Below, in pieces: positions 20,967 to 35,600 of a DNA stretch of 64,000 bases; the first letter of the stretch is position 1; every line of letters starts with the position of its first letter. The stretch lies in assembly GCA_003864495.1 (NCBI GenBank), contig ML133454.1:152501-216500 (forward strand), written 5' to 3'. The DNA comes from Nemopilema nomurai (taxonomy: Eukaryota; Cnidaria; Scyphozoa; Rhizostomeae; Rhizostomatidae). The notes beneath the pieces are model-generated. The model was not told the origin of the DNA. It did no database searches and saw nothing but the letters and a program-made list of their open reading frames with translations. The position numbers were made by a program, and so were the translations under genes.

Positions 20967-23589
20967 TGTGAAATTCCAGCATTCTTATTGATTTTCAGGT
21001 GGCTTTCCTGGAAGGAAACTTCTTTGTTAACTTGGCACTTTGAAATTGTGTTAATTTGTCACTGAATATTGTCATAACAATTGACCCAAAATAGCTACAT
21101 CACTGACACATAGGCTTTCACTTCCATGGCAATAGCTTTGAACAAGTTCAACTAAACATTTGTAAGTATTTAATTATGAATTAAACAAGTTGTGTCTTTC
21201 ATTGTTTGAGCTCTTTACTTTTGAAGCATAATTGCAATATCAATTATGATGGATAGCCATAATATTTAAGTTATTGTTTTGGACATGTCATGACAGAGAT
21301 GATGGAAAATTCTCTCTAGGAAGATGATCTAGAATGGTGATTAAAAAAGCTCCTGGCATTAGTAATTTTTTTTATGTCAACGAGAAAAAACTTGGACTAA
21401 GACTTTGTCTGTGATTGTCTGGGTAAAATATATTTTATTTGCTCAAAGTCTTTTTGAGTCATGGTATTTTTGCTGAGCTTTTTTTAGATATTCTGTGACT
21501 TGCAGAGTGCGTTGGAACAAAATATTGAAAATTGCAAATAGCCAGCGTTGCCTTCAAAACTATTTAAAATTTAGAATGATTGGACTTCTAGTGTTATCAT
21601 TGTTATCTATCCTCCATGTGTAAGTATAAATTGCTCAGAAGAATTCTTGCACATTTACCTTAAAAGAGAAAACTAAAATCTGTTAAGTTTCAAGATTTGC
21701 TTGACCCTTTTGCAATTGAGTCTAGAGTTCTGCATCATAGAGCCAAGAACTAAGATAAACAAATAAACTGTTTTATGGGTTGATAACTGTCATGTAGTTT
21801 CGACGACCTCTTGTCAACAGGACATGTAATGGCTTATGTGCTCCCGAAAGTATTGCCGGATTGGCCATAACGAAAAGGGACCTAATGCAAAGGTAGCATC
21901 TATGAACAGAATTGAAGCCAAAGCCTTCAAACCATTTCTTTGTCATAATTCATTATCATAATTCTGCATATGCAAACACTCACCAAACGCGCCTTGAGTA
22001 TCCGTTGCGTGCAATGTTCGAGGGAAGGTTTAAGCAACCGCACCACATTTCACCAGCTCGTCGGTGGTCCCTTGTGTAAATCAAAAGCAACATTTCGCTT
22101 TTGCTGCGTACAAGCGGGTTATCTGGTCTTCCGGGATACGAAAATTCCTTGGTGATTTGATATTTAGTAGGACGGCAGTACGAACAATATTGTGGTATTT
22201 TTTGACGACTAAATGCCCGATGAGCCCAACAACACTAATTTCTTTTCAAATGAACAGACCCAAGGCAATAAAAAATTTCAAAAAACAAGGAATTTCAAAT
22301 TCTAATGTGAATTAAAAGCAAATAAATAACATCTGAATATAACTTTATTTTCGTTACAAACAAGAATTTGCAAAATGCACGAAACTCTACAACAATTACT
22401 CGTTAAATACATATTTTCAATATAAACATATTTAAAACTAGTGGAACAAGAAGTGTTTGGGCTGGTTGCTTTTCGACTTAATACCAAGATGGATATCCAC
22501 GTTTGATCTTATTTGCGAACCAAGAGTTCGAAATCGAAATCGATATGCGGACAATTTAGGATAGATTTAGATAGATTTAGAGGAGATATGAATTAATTCT
22601 TCAATAGATGCTAAGGGAAAAAGGAAAGTTAATCAACTTGAAAAAGGATGTACATCAAAGTAAAATCTTGTGCGTTGTTCAAATATAAATACGAATAAAT
22701 GGCCTAATACGTTTTTGCCTTACATCCACCACAAGGCTCTAACTGTCTTGTTACAATTTCCTTCACTATTCTGGCGCTATACAAGGTATAGATGGCAAAA
22801 TCAACAATTATTGAAAACAGTGCGATTGCTGGCACTGTTAAGAAAGCTAAAATACTCAAATTTTAAATATATTAAAGTATATACAGATATACAACCATTT
22901 GTAATACCCCGTTCCAAAAAGTGCATCTGAATTAAACGAGATTAAAATTTCATGAAAATTTTTCTGCTTGAGGATTTGCGCAATGTTGGACAACACTTAT
23001 CGAGGATAACACGTTGTTATTTTCTTAATACTCCAGCATTGTTACCATGGTAATACCTCATCCAGATTGCATCGGCATAGGCATTTCAAAAAGGATCCGG
23101 AAATAATTGGATCTGATCAAAACCAATTCAGCTACTCTTGTGCAATGACTTGTCACATAACACTCAGCAGCCAACTCCTATCATCCTCAGACGATCTCAG
23201 GCCGATGATGTCATTTGAAATAAAACGCAAATAGAATTGGATAAGTGAGAAAAAACTGTCCCCTTTTGTGTACTTTTTACGAAGTTCAAGCAGTATCACA
23301 ACAATTCATTGGGTGTTGGTCCCAGACACCCGCACATTTTCCTGTCGGTGGTGAACTCAAATGTGATCATGTTCAAATATCAAAACGCGAATTATTATAA
23401 ACTCTTTTCCATGTGTTGATCGAGGTCCACGGAAATCGAAGAAAACGAGCTTTGCCAGTTGCATTATTATTTTACCCTTCCAACCTTCGTTATTCCATGT
23501 TGTTGGCTTTCAAACCGGATTGCAATCATGTCAGAGATATGTTCTATCTTTGTAGAAGCAAACCTGCCTTTATGAACCTTTCTTGAGCA
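20967..23589. other. Intergenic stretch, nothing firmly assignable
   Basis: This is 2.6 kb between the KGD4 stop and the DCAF12 stop, holding both 3' untranslated regions. An open frame at 21970-22155 (plus, MQTLTKRALSIRCVQCSREG) has some coding character but no splice or family support. A small GATAGATTTA duplication is seen near 22562. Confidence 0.35.
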
Positions 23590-26500
23590 CTACTCCCATA
23601 AGGCAGCATAATTTCCGTAGAGACCAAGTGCAAGAGGTCCACCAGCTGTAAACAGTTTCGTCTCGGTTGGATCATAGCAGTGGGTGTAAACGGCGTTTGG
23701 GTATTCTTGGATGTCCCAAAAGAAGTGCCGTAAGATCGAATCATCTCGCTGAAAATAAAAGTAGAACTAAGTGCTTGATTTAACGGTAAAACAAAATTTT
23801 TGAGCATTCTCAACTGATGTCTCATTGCCAGATGAAGTACATTTTTTGTTTTTTTTAATATCCACGATTTTATTCAACAAATCAAATCTGTGAATGTAAT
23901 ATATCTTGAAAACTAACCAGCCAGCCTTTTCCAGCTTTAAGCATGCAGCGTGAACCGTCTGGCCTCTGAAGATACTTGCAATTTCGCAGATCGTAAAACA
24001 AGACAGAGCCTAGGCCGGTTCCAATGGTGAGCACGTAATCCCTGAAGCTAATTGATCGGACTCCTGGAAGGAAAGCGAATGTATACGTAAACAATGAGCA
24101 TGTAGTTTAATGCAAGGTGCTGTGTAATGTAATGCAATGTAGCGTAATGTAATGTAATGAAATGCAATGTAATGTCTTGTAATGTCTTGTAATGAAGTGT
24201 AATATAATGAAATGATATATGAAGTAATGAAATGTAATGTAATTAAATGTTATGTAAAGTAATGAAATGCAATTCTTAAAATTGTGTGGACAGTGAAACA
24301 ATGAAAATGGCAGAAGCAAAGAAATCCAGTTAAAATGGGCTTTAAAATGACAGAGAAATAGTTGAAATCAGCAAAACTTTTTTAAATCAATTGGAATTAA
24401 CAAGGGCACACATGTTTCGTAGAAACAATGAGCTATTTTGACATAATCATCAGTTTACTTAGATCTCTCTTGTTTACTTAGAGTTCACATTTTAATGATG
24501 CACGACTACAACGACCTAAGAAGCTAGCAACAGAAAAGCTAATATCAAAACTACTAATGGCTCTATCAATGTAAGATTCAACGCATATCTATTTAAGAAA
24601 TAGAGAATTGTCAAAATTCGTCTGGAAGAAGCGAAAGAGACATTAAGAAGGATAGTCCGTGAGAGAGGCAACGAATGTAAGGGAAAACAATGCTTCGATG
24701 TCTTTTGTAGCAGATTCGTCTTTTTAGAGGTTTTAAAGAAACTCTATTGGGGTGTCACGAAAGGAAGATCCATCGATGAACGTAGTTTTAGCTGTCTTAA
24801 TGTTAGCTGTATATAATCTGTGTCAGGCATCTTATCTTGAGATAAGGAGAAAAGATAGAGGATGACTGAGTGGTTAGAGGCGCTGCATACAGACCCAAGG
24901 GTCCCTTATTCGAGTCCTTGGCATGACAAAAAACTTGCCCACACATGGGCTCCGACGCAGGTTGAAAAGTGGAGTGGCCAAGGAAGATTTTAACAATCAT
25001 AACAAAATATATTTAGAAAAGATCTATTGTTTTACAAAAAAGTGTGGGGGCCATGGCCCCCGGCCCCCCTTCGTCGGAGGCCTTGTCACATGGTATGGAG
25101 TGTCGCCAGCTCTTTGTAATTCCAGACATAAGAAATCTGACATTAGAAATCACGAGGTGTGGTTACATCGAAAGGAAGGAGCAGGACACTTCTTTCAGAA
25201 GCTAGGTAGAAACAAATACAAATATAAAATAGAAATGCAAGCAGTGTCACCAATAACTCACCTGATCCATGTGCCTCCGAAGATACCGAGCCAGCATGGG
25301 AACATGTTCTTGGGTCGATCAACGACACATGAGACAAAGATCCTACTGCATACAGGCTGTTGATTTTCTCCTGAGCCAGGCATACGTTCTCTTGGCAGTG
25401 TGGGAGTGGAACTGTAGCCCTCTGGTTGTAGAATATAAAATAGGTAATTAAAGTTAAATCACCTAGTGCATGAATGATCAGCTAGTTTAATTCCAATACC
25501 ACTTCTTCTTTCATATGAAAAGTGAGTAAAGGTCTGTAATACACACTAATTACAAATACTGCTACACAAAATGTTATGGAATTAGAATGAAAAGAAGAAA
25601 TAGATCGAAAAATACTAACCTTTTTGTAATATTCCAGATTAAGAAAGTGAATAAAGCCATTTGTGGAAATTGCAGCTAGCTCCTAAAAGCAAAGTTAAAA
25701 GTTTCTCAGGTTGAGTTACATGAAAATCAAGTGGACAATATATGATAAACACATTCAAAAATGAATAAAAAATTTAGGAGGAATTAGTCAAAAAGAGGGA
25801 ACTGATAAATGGCTATGTGCAACAAAATCATAACCTGAATATTGAAAGTTTTCTCAGGCCTATGTGAAAAAGAGATGAGGCTGTGTGACAGGATTTGGGA
25901 ATTTAAGAACACTTCTTAAACAGGGTGGGTCTAGATAATTATATTGGAAGAAGAAAATCCAAACTTTGGTGGTTAACAGTAAATTATAAATTATGAGGCT
26001 TACCTGGGAATGTTCATTGTAAACTATATCTCTGACCCTGTCTACCAGCTCAATATCCTTCATTACAAGTGTTGGAGAAATACATGGGTACTTTATTGGG
26101 GGGCTACTGCTCCTACCAAAATCATCACAAATAGACCAGATAGCAATGGAGCCATCACGAGAGCCTGGAAGAGTAATGTTGGTTAAAAATGTCACCCCAA
26201 CTACTCAATAAGAAATAGTTTAAAAAAGAACTTTTCATAGAGCATTTAATGAAACAATTTTAAAATTCATAAGACTGAGACAAATGATAGCATACCTGAT
26301 GCAAGAAGTTTCGGAGAAATCCAGGCAAGGGAGAATAACCAGTCAGAATGATGCTTTAAAAGAAAAATTTCATTAATTCTTGCTACTTCATTACTACTTT
26401 TGATTGAAGGTATGACCAAAAAGATTAATTTTAAAGGATTTAAAAACTCAATAATATGTAAAATTATGAACAGAGGCCAAAATACAGAGGTTAGATGGGA

Positions 26501-27714
26501 AAAGAGCCAATACAGATGTGGCCATATCCCTGCCAATTTATAATACAATTGACTAATTTTGACAATTTAGAGGTACTTCGAGATGCTTTTCAGGCTATGG
26601 AAAAAAATTCAAAATACATTTTGAGACATCATCACTTTAGAACCCTATTAGATAAAAAAAACATTGGGTGTGATCTTACCTCTCCAACACAAATTGGCTC
26701 CATTGATGGAAGTCTATAGGCTGCAATATTGTTTGGATTTTCGCCACCAGTAGCTAAAATCCTACCATTTTGATTTTTTGCTATGCTGTGAATACCACAG
26801 TTGGTTCTTGGCTGTGGTGCATTCACTGGCCCTCGCAAAACAGGAATGTTCCAAATTCTTTTTGCTGCAGCATTTATAACAATCAGCTAAACCACAAAAG
26901 GAAGAATCATAAAACATCATAATCAATCAAATATTTCTAATATGGAATGCAAAATAAAACTAAGTAGCAGACACTTGAGAACATTTGCAACTGGTTTTGA
27001 TTCTCTAAAAACAACAGAAAAGAACTAGGATAAGAGATTATGCAAAGAAGGTTGATTGCATATGATAAAGAACTGATACACCCTAAAGTCAGGTGAAGGG
27101 GCTACAACAAAAATGTTGTGTAACACAAGGCAGTTTGAACAGCTGGAAGATAATATGAGGATGTTCTTTGGATAGAAGTATTCTAACAAAAGTTAAGGGG
27201 AAATTCAAAAGACGATATTTCAGCAAGTGATGTTGTGTGGCATGGAAATAATCACTCAAATTGCTTTAGATGTTAAAATGCTAAAATTATGGAGATGGGT
27301 TTGTGGGTTCGTGCAAAAAGACAGAGGATCAAAGCTATTGAACAAATAATGCTCATAGCCTTACTGGGGATGCCAGTCAAGCAAAGGCAGAAATGTAGCA
27401 GACTTTCTAGAGAAGGCTGATGACATCTGAAGTACAGAAACCATTAAGAACAAGAGCAAAAAATAATCACTTTAATTGCTTACTGAATTGCATTTAGTTC
27501 CACACACAATATTTTTACTGTCAAGCCATGTTGAAGAGAATATTTTGTCAAGCTGACCAACATCTAGCTCTTTCTCTTTCAACACCACTGGCAGCTTTCT
27601 GGCACAAAATCTTTCCCTTGCAAATTCATCAATTCTTGCTGCTGCATTGGTCTCTCTATCAGTCAAATATCTGTGAATCCCATCAATAGGGAATTCTCGT
27701 TTTTTGGAACCCAT
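23590..27714 (-). CDS. DCAF12: DDB1- and CUL4-associated factor 12 (WD40 substrate receptor)
   Basis: Eight minus-strand exons, each phase-consistent: 27484-27714, 26680-26886, 26296-26353, 26004-26164, 25620-25682, 25262-25421, 23918-24063 and 23590-23748, giving 394 aa (human 453; the N-terminus is shorter here). Family landmarks are VFA/IFSSTWL...VVCGTKCN-type text (IFSSTWLDSKNIVCGTKCNS), GCGIHxI...LATGGENPNN, YRLPSMEPICVG, SDWLFSLAWIS, SGSRDGSIAIW, the VRSISFRDYVLTIGTGLGS blade, and the C-terminus YPNAVYTHCYD...FTAGGPLALGLYGNYAALW. DCAF12 is a WD40 propeller that docks on DDB1-CUL4 ubiquitin ligase and recruits proteins ending in twin glutamates. A TGACGTCA palindrome sits 248 bases upstream of the ATG. 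Intron 6 holds a SINE and a pentamer repeat. Confidence 0.93.
24108..24275. repeat. Pentanucleotide-type microsatellite (AATGT/TAATG)n
   Basis: About 165 bases of imperfect TAATG units on the plus strand, with slips to 4-6 bases, inside the intron between DCAF12 exons 6 and 7. The reverse-strand open frame rich in Ile/Thr/Leu/His/Tyr is an artefact of this repeat. Confidence 0.85.
24849..25088 (+). mobile_element. tRNA-derived SINE (Leu/Ser-type head)
   Basis: The head GATGACTGAGTGGTTAGAGG then CGCTGC matches the internal A box and D-arm of a type II (Leu/Ser) tRNA. ATTCGAGTCC (24909-24918) matches the B box. The 3' body GGGCTCCGACGCAGGTTGAA ends in a palindromic GC-rich tail (GGGGGCCATGGCCCCCGGCC). 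A second, headless copy of the body and tail lies at 47398-47530, and a shorter tail at 48795-48850, so this is a dispersed family. Acceptor stem pairing is not preserved, so it is not a working tRNA gene. Confidence 0.7.
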
Positions 27715-29651
27715 GACTAAAATATGAAGATTTATAGATTGTACAGTGTATGGTGAAGTAACATTTATAGATTTTTGTAACTCCTACAGCTAGTAATTGA
27801 GATGAAAGCTTGACATAGTAATTTTTACTCAATAGGGTAAACAATTTCAATCTCTCTCAATAAAGATAAAAAAAGAAAAATCTCTATCAATACTTTACGG
27901 TAAAGATAAATAAAATAAATGGTGTGCTACACGGAATATATCACAATTCTCCAATCCAGGTTGACGTCATCGATTTTGTATCTCGCTATCTACGGATCTT
28001 TCACAAAAAATGAATTTCAGGATTGAAATCTTCATCTTTTATTCAGTTTAAACTGAAAAAATCATGTTGTTCGGACCATACGGTCGCGAGTTACTTTGTT
28101 TTTAATACTTAGATTCTTCTTTTGATCTGACTGCAATTTGCGGCTGCAGTGAAATTTTTTTCCATTGAACGTGAAATTCCATTGAATGTATAGAAGCTAA
28201 ATTTTGCAAATGGGTTTATTCGCAGCCTGACAGCGAAAACACTTAGAAGTTTTCGGCACAGACTAATTGCAAAGTGAAGATACCAATTTTATGATCCATT
28301 TTTGCCAAAGGTGAAGTGAAATTTTCCTGGATCGGAGATTCACTTAATCAGGTTAGGGTTGGATCCTATATAAAAGCGAAAACAAGCTTAGATGAATCGT
28401 TTTCACGACTTATTTCTATTTAAGTAGATTATGTAATTTGTTTATAATTGGCATTTGTTTCTCAAATAGACATTTATTTAAGGCTACCCTTCGCAGTTAG
28501 TATAATGAGGATAAGAAGAACTGTAACGATTAGCCATGACAAACCTTTTTTTAATGACCCATCTTTTTTAACGACTCCCTCCTGTTATATAATTATCATA
28601 AACTCATTCCATGAAGCATTAATCGCCATGATTATTTGCTTTAAACTTTTACTTCGTCACCATCACCATCAGCATTCTATTGAATGTTTTTTCAACATCA
28701 ACCTTTGTCCGAAAAATCGAACTGAAATATCGATTCTGCCTCGTGTTCAACGAACTCAATGTTTTGGTTGTTGCAGTTGCTGCTGTGATTTGTGGCTACG
28801 TTGCACACGTCATATGCCGGGGGCGCATTTCCCCTTTTCGTAACAAATGATATTTCAAACTGTTAAGACATCTAGTTTTATAGGGCCAACGCCATAAATT
28901 TGAAGGGGTGGGGGCAATGCTTGAGGATTAAGTAGTTCTAGGCTTGCAGAATGATGGCTAAAAGTGGATACTGCTAAAAGTAGCTTCATGTGATCTGCCT
29001 TCAAATGTTATCTGGAGTTGATACACCAAGGATATCAAGCCTCGGTGCTTTGAGTATGGTTTCGCCTACAATGACTTTATTTGTATTTGTTTACATCTAA
29101 CAACGTATAAAAACATATTTCGTTTGCAAACTTGTTTTGCAAAAAGGGGCGTTTGCCCTGTCTCAGCCCAAAATGGACAAACATTTCGGAAATTAGATAC
29201 TCTTTAGCATGCTTAAGTTGAAGTAATTCATCTATTAGGTTGCAAGGAACAGATAACGAGCACGTACCTATTCACGTTCCTATTATTTCGGAACTCTGGC
29301 CTACAAATATTTCTTCCATATTGTAAAAGCTTATGAATCGATATGCTCAAATGATATGTTACGTTGTTCAACTCTCTAGAACTGTTATTAGAAGGCAGCT
29401 CTAGAGGAGGCCCTGAAATCTTCCTGGTAAACAAGAAAACGAATTGCATGCCAAATATTAAACAACATGAACCAAAACATATGTGGCATTAATAAGGTAA
29501 AAACAGAGCAAACAACAATACAGAATTCTAGGATTCACTTTGCGACTAAATTTTAGCAGCTTTTTATTACCAAAATTAAATGCAATGGGAAACGAAGTTT
29601 TTAGCGTGGACAGTTTTGAAAATGATAATAAATTATATACACCCATATATG
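27715..29651. other. Intergenic: DCAF12 promoter side and PDCD7 3' side
   Basis: This contains the upstream region of DCAF12 and the probable 3' untranslated region of PDCD7. Open frames near 28448-28843 (plus) are Cys/His-rich but have no splice or family support. No TATA box can be assigned. Confidence 0.4.
27962..27969. promoter_or_regulatory. Perfect CRE-type palindrome TGACGTCA upstream of DCAF12
   Basis: TGACGTCA, the consensus full cAMP-response element bound by CREB/ATF bZIP dimers, lies 248 bases 5' of the DCAF12 start codon. The position suits a promoter element. Function is inference from the motif alone. Confidence 0.4.
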
Positions 29652-32600
29652 TCACTTCTTCCTTTTTAAATATTTATACCAAAGTGAATTCTTGTTTACT
29701 TCTGGCGAAACCCAACCATCCGGTATTGGGTCACCGTGTGGGGCAAGGTGAACATCCCAAAGCCGTCTAAAAGATAATATTCAAAAATTTTAACCAGCAC
29801 AATTGTGGAAAAAATGGAAGAATTAATTTTGTAACACACACATTTCATAAAAACAGCAAGGGACCGGCAAAATCAGTGTTTTAACTGACAACCTACAGAT
29901 CATCCAAGTCACGATTCGCCAGAACGAGGTTAATATTGCAACAGCAACAACAACCAAAACCAGCATTTTAAAGTAAACATGATTGAAACAAAGAAAGTCT
30001 TGCATTTCATTATTGTGTAAGATGTGTCAATTAAGTGGTACTTTGAATCTCTAATGAGTGTCAAGTTGCATAGGGTTACCTTATTTGAACCAGAGGCATT
30101 GGAGTCTCCTCAGCCTGAAGCCAGTAACGACGACATTCAAGTAATGGGTTGTAGCCAAAGAGACGCACGTGTTCTATTGATGAAATAATGCGTAAATTCA
30201 GCTTCGTGAGAAATGACTACTTGCTTCTATTTCCAATGGCAGTACTTGAACAACAAACGAGTTAAAAGTTAAATCGAGGATCCTATAGAATTGTTCCCTC
30301 TTTGGGTGTAAGCTTCGACAGATACAAAAATGTTTAAAAAACAAAATTTCGAGAATCATTTCCAATTAACAAGAGGCTTATATAGGGAATACCCGTTATT
30401 ACCAAAGAAAATAAATTTAGACAATCATTTCTCCATCTTAAGCGGGTATTTTTCTAAGGTGGTTTTACAGTCACCTAATTTACATGGGTGGAGATTTGGC
30501 TCTGCTGTGGGACACTCGAGGCCAGGGTGTAACAATGAAAAAAACAAAGAATATACTTCGAAAGTGCTCTAAAATCAAAGAAATCTACAGCATTGCAGAA
30601 ATAATGACCCCAAATATCTTATTGTATCGCAAGGCTGACATGTCGAAAAATAATGGCGGGAAAGCTGTCATTCAACGGGAAAATTTGTGAGTAGTCAACA
30701 GTAAAGAGTACACATTAAAGACAATTCTACAAAAGTAATGAATAAATCAATGGAGATTAAGAAAAAATTTGGTGCGATAGAGGGTAAATAAAGTTCTATC
30801 GCCCCTCTACGTTAAATTTTTTAGAAAACTACCACTGGAAACAAATACTTTTCAGAATAGGGCGAAAACAGTACTTCCCCATAACTCTTATCTGACAAAC
30901 ATGACAAGTTTTAACGAGGAAAACTTACCTTTCTCCATCAACGCTCTTCGCTTGCTATCGTCTTCACGCTTCATTTGCTCCTGCTCCTCTTCCAACATTA
31001 CTCGCAATGTTTTCTCTTCGTCTTTGTACAACTCTAGTCTTCTTTTAATGATTTCCCTTATCTTGTTGAGTCTTTCTTCAAATTTCTTGTCTTGATCCCC
31101 AAAAATGAAGATGCCTATGGGAAAATAGAAGATAATGAGTATAGTCATGGAAATCTGCGTACTAGATATTTGTGAAAAACTGTCATTGACATAAACTTTT
31201 AACAAGGCTAAATATTAAACTTCTTGTCTATAAATTAAGAGGATAAACCTAAATGAACTTTAAAAGAAGTAAGCGAAACCTAATGTCGTCTGACAAGATT
31301 CTCTGCAGGACACCAGAAAAACAATCAAAGACACTTATACACTCCTGAATACCCTTGTAAAATTCAGGAACCTAGATCTAGAAACCATTAGAAATTTTAA
31401 CGTGACTTTTTAGGTATTAAAAGACTAATAACTAGGGCATAATCTATTCTTATCACTGGCAGCGGTTCAAATGTCAAATCGATAATTTTGAGTATTTAAT
31501 CCCTCAAAAATGTTTTTACGCCAATTAAGGCCACCAATAACAATCAATATTGCGGCTTCTAAAGAAACTGGTCGCAGAGCACACAATTGCGAAATGAGCT
31601 AAGAAAACTTTGGCATGATTAGACGTCTCCTTGTACCTCGCTGTAACGCTGTTTGCCTTCGTATCCCCCGCAACTCCATTGTTCCATCAACCTTTTCCAG
31701 CCATTTTGAACCGTCGGCTAATTTTCTTCGCACCTCCGCCAACGATTGGCCTGCATCCGACTTCAACGAGTCGACCTTTAAGAAAAGTCATCATCAAACT
31801 ACTATTGCAGCATGTAAAGAACATAGATAGACCTTTCATTTTGCAAAGAGAAAAATATCAGACAATAAACAACCTTTTTGACAAAGATCCTTTCGGGCAA
31901 AGTTACAATAAAAAATAAACCAAAATGGCAAGCAAGCGATAAATCTTCGCAACGAAAAAGGCTTATACCATTCTTTTTGCATTTATCTTTGAAACAATTT
32001 CATGTCTCCATTCGTCGATTTTTTGATGTAACATTATGGTTCTTCTCTCTTTCTCAACCTTCTCCTTTGCTCTTCGTTCTCTGGCATTTTTCTGCCGCTC
32101 CTTAAAATAAAAACGTAGCTTTGTGAGCAAAAACTCATCACAAGAAGCACATTATGTATATTACTTTTCCTACTGCATGTCCATTGTTTCTCTTTCAATA
32201 TAGCTGCAATTGTAGAAAAAGCTTTCACTTAGTCACCCCTTCACTTTTTTGTTTACAAGTTCAAGAATTACACTTGTACTGGAGTTGAAGAGTTGAAGCT
32301 ACAGATACTATTACTTAATATCATCATCTTAATATAATAATTTTAACAGACTGCTGCTGCTACTATATCAAAATGAACAAGAGAAAAGACTATTAGCTCT
32401 GTTGGTTAGCATACTGTTGTGTTTTACTGTATAAGGTGATCAGTGATCAGTGATCAGTGATTGCTGCACCACCATTTTGCTTTTTGCTTTTGTAAGTTCT
32501 TGAAGCTTGGTTAAAAAAGGGAGACCTAAGAATACATGTGTCCATAGTCATCATTCTGTTGGGTCAGAAACTTATCATTGGCTATGATCAAAATGGCTAG

Positions 32601-35600
32601 TTTTCTGAAATTAAGACACTTTGATATTAAAACATCTGATTAGACGGCTAAGTCACACAGACACTTATCACATACCCTTTTTCTTTGCCTTCTTTTTATT
32701 TTCTTGCTTACATCCAAAATATATTCATTTTCAAAGAGCTTTCCTTGGATAGCATGTAAATTTTCCTGGTTGAAAATGAAGCAAGATTTAAATTTGACAA
32801 CTTACTAAAAATTTAAAGTGAGGTAAGCTCACCAGCTAACCATAATCTAATCATCTAAATGATTGCTACAAAATGGTACACATAAACTTATAAAAGCCAG
32901 AGAGGACTCTTATATCTAACATTAAGCAAAATGAATGCATATTTTGGCAGAATAGAAAAAGTACAGGTAGGTGAATGATGTCATTGACAGAGACCAATTC
33001 AATTTGTTAAAAGTTGCACTGTAAGATCTAATTCCATTTAAATGCTCCACAGAACTTTGTCACTAGCTCTAACAGCAGGAACTTAGGTGAAAACACATGA
33101 CAGGCAATATGAGTACCCTTGCTTGAATATGCTTGAATTTGTAATATGAGGTGTGCGGTCACATGCGCAAAACAAAGTATTTACCACAAAATTTTTTTTA
33201 AATTGCTTATGTTTAGAAGATTTTCAAAGCAGCGGTAACTCAAAGTCGCCAAATTCAAAGGCAGTTCTGTCCTTGTCCAAGGTGTTGTTAAAGTATTCCC
33301 ATTCCCATATTCGCATCCACGCCATCGCTTGCGCAAAGTAATCAAGGCGTGCGAAATGCGGCACACTGCCTATTTTCATATTACAAAGACTGAATATGTA
33401 CTAATAAGTAGTACAGAACTATGGAACTTTCTAATTGCTAAGATAAGAGTGATGGTAAAAACTGCTCTGATAGTGAAGGCATTCAGAAATTGGAAAACAA
33501 TGAAACAGGGTGCATTTGTAATGCGTAGTTGTTATTTGCAATGCGGACACAGACAGAATCTGTCTGTTCTTTTCATAGACAGAACCTCATGGACAGAATA
33601 TGGTATATTAGCCAATCAGGTTAGAGTTTCTCATTGCCATCATAAAGCCGCCATAGGTATCAGAATTACACGTTAACACCTTGTTTAGTTGTCAAGATTT
33701 ATTTGCACAAGGATTTCTACGTGCATTTACACCCCATGTGGTCTGAAGGATTCAAAACAGTGCAAGCTACACAATAGACCTGTATTCCACCGCTAGCGCT
33801 GCCTCTCAGTCATTGTTTCAAACTATAACAAATGCACAAAATAAATCATTCTCTGATCTCATAACCATTAACAATGGAACCCCAAAGATAGCAGAAAGGC
33901 TCACACGGCAAAATACAAATGAAATTCAATTGTTAAAACTTTATATTTCAACGGTTCGAAAGAAAGGAACCGCCAAGCATTAAATTTATTCAAAACACAC
34001 GTCGACCCGGTTTACAATATCTAATGAAAGCTGGTCGGGAACATGGTTTCTTGTAAGAAATACCAGGAGTAATCAGAAGTCTCATTTCCAGCTGTTTTGG
34101 AAGGGGGTTTCGCATTAACTCTCAACTTTGCTAAAAATATCGCATGTCACTGAAGTGCTGTCGGAAAGAAAGCCAGGCTACTTCCTCTTTGCCACGCTGT
34201 TCTATAGGAAAGGTAGTTCACTTTGACAATGATTGGGGGTATACTTAATAGTTTCTTGCATTAAAAACACGCTTTATCTTTTTTAATTACATAATCGGGG
34301 CGGGGCCGGCAGAGAGGCACACGGGATTAAACAGGGATACCTATTATCTTCTAAGACGAAAAAAGGGGATATCTATTTGCACCAAAACTTTACGTCACAA
34401 ATTGATAGAGACAGTAATAGTGATAAATAAAATCATAACTTTATTTTAGTGTCTAAAACATTTAGCATTTTTCACCGCACAGCCTGTTTTTAAACATATT
34501 TGTAATGAGAAAAATTACGCAATGCAAAAGGTTTGTTGCGTATGAAATGAAAGCTCAAGGCTGGTTGAGAAATTTCCCGCTTCCCATAGACTGATTCTGT
34601 CCACTATGGACAGATTCTGTCTGTAGAAGACTGATTGACCCCATGCTGGCAGGCATTGCGTATGAAATGAAAGCTCAAGGCTGGTTGAGAAATTTCCCGC
34701 TTCCCATAGACTGATTCTGTCCACTATGGACAGATTCTGTCTGTAGAAGACTGATTGACCCCGTGCTGGCAGGCATTGCGTATGAAATGAAAGCTCAAGG
34801 CTGGTTGAGAAATTTCCCGCTTCCCATAGACTGATTCTGTCCACTATGGACAGATTCTGTCTGTAGAAGACTGATTGACCCCGTGCTGGCAGGCATTGCG
34901 TATGAAATGAAAGCTCAAGGCTGGTTGAGAAATTTCCCGCTTCCCATAGACTGATTCTGTCCACTATGGACAGATTCTGTCTGTAGAAGACTGATTGACC
35001 CCGTGCTGGCAGGCATTGCGTATGAAATGAAAGCTCAAGGCTGGTTGAGAAATTTCCCGCTTCCCATAGACTGATTCTGTCCACTATGGACAGATTCTGT
35101 CTGTAGAAGACTGATTGACCCCGTGCTGGCAGGCATTGCGTATGAAATGAAAGCTCAAGGCTGGTTGAAATTTCCCGCTTCCCATAGACTGATTCTGTCC
35201 ACTATGGACAGATTCTGTCTGTAGAAGACTGATTGACCCCGTGCTGGCAGGCATTGCGTATGAAATGAAAGCTCAAGGCTGGTTGAGAAATTTCCCGCTT
35301 CCCATAGACTGATTCTGTCCACTATGGACAGATTCTGTCTGTAGAAGACTGATTGACCCCGTGCTGGCAGGCATTGCGTATGAAATGAAAGCTCAAGGCT
35401 GGTTGAGAAATTTCCCGCTTCCCATAGACTGATTCTGTCCACTATGGACAGATTCTGTCTGTAGAAGACTGATTGACCCCGTGCTGGCAGGCATTGCGTA
35501 TGAAATGAAAGCTCAAGGCTGGTTGAGAAATTTCCCGCTTCCCATAGACTGATTCTGTCCACTATGGACAGATTCTGTCTGTAGAAGACTGATTGACCCC

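Noticed and set aside
24849..24925. A functional tRNA gene
   Set aside because: The A and B boxes are present but the acceptor stem does not pair and the sequence continues into a repeated SINE body.
28448..28843. Cys/His-rich plus-strand frame with a CCSCCC-like end
   Set aside because: No ordered Cys/His spacing typical of a zinc finger or cystine-knot peptide, and no signal peptide. Probably chance.
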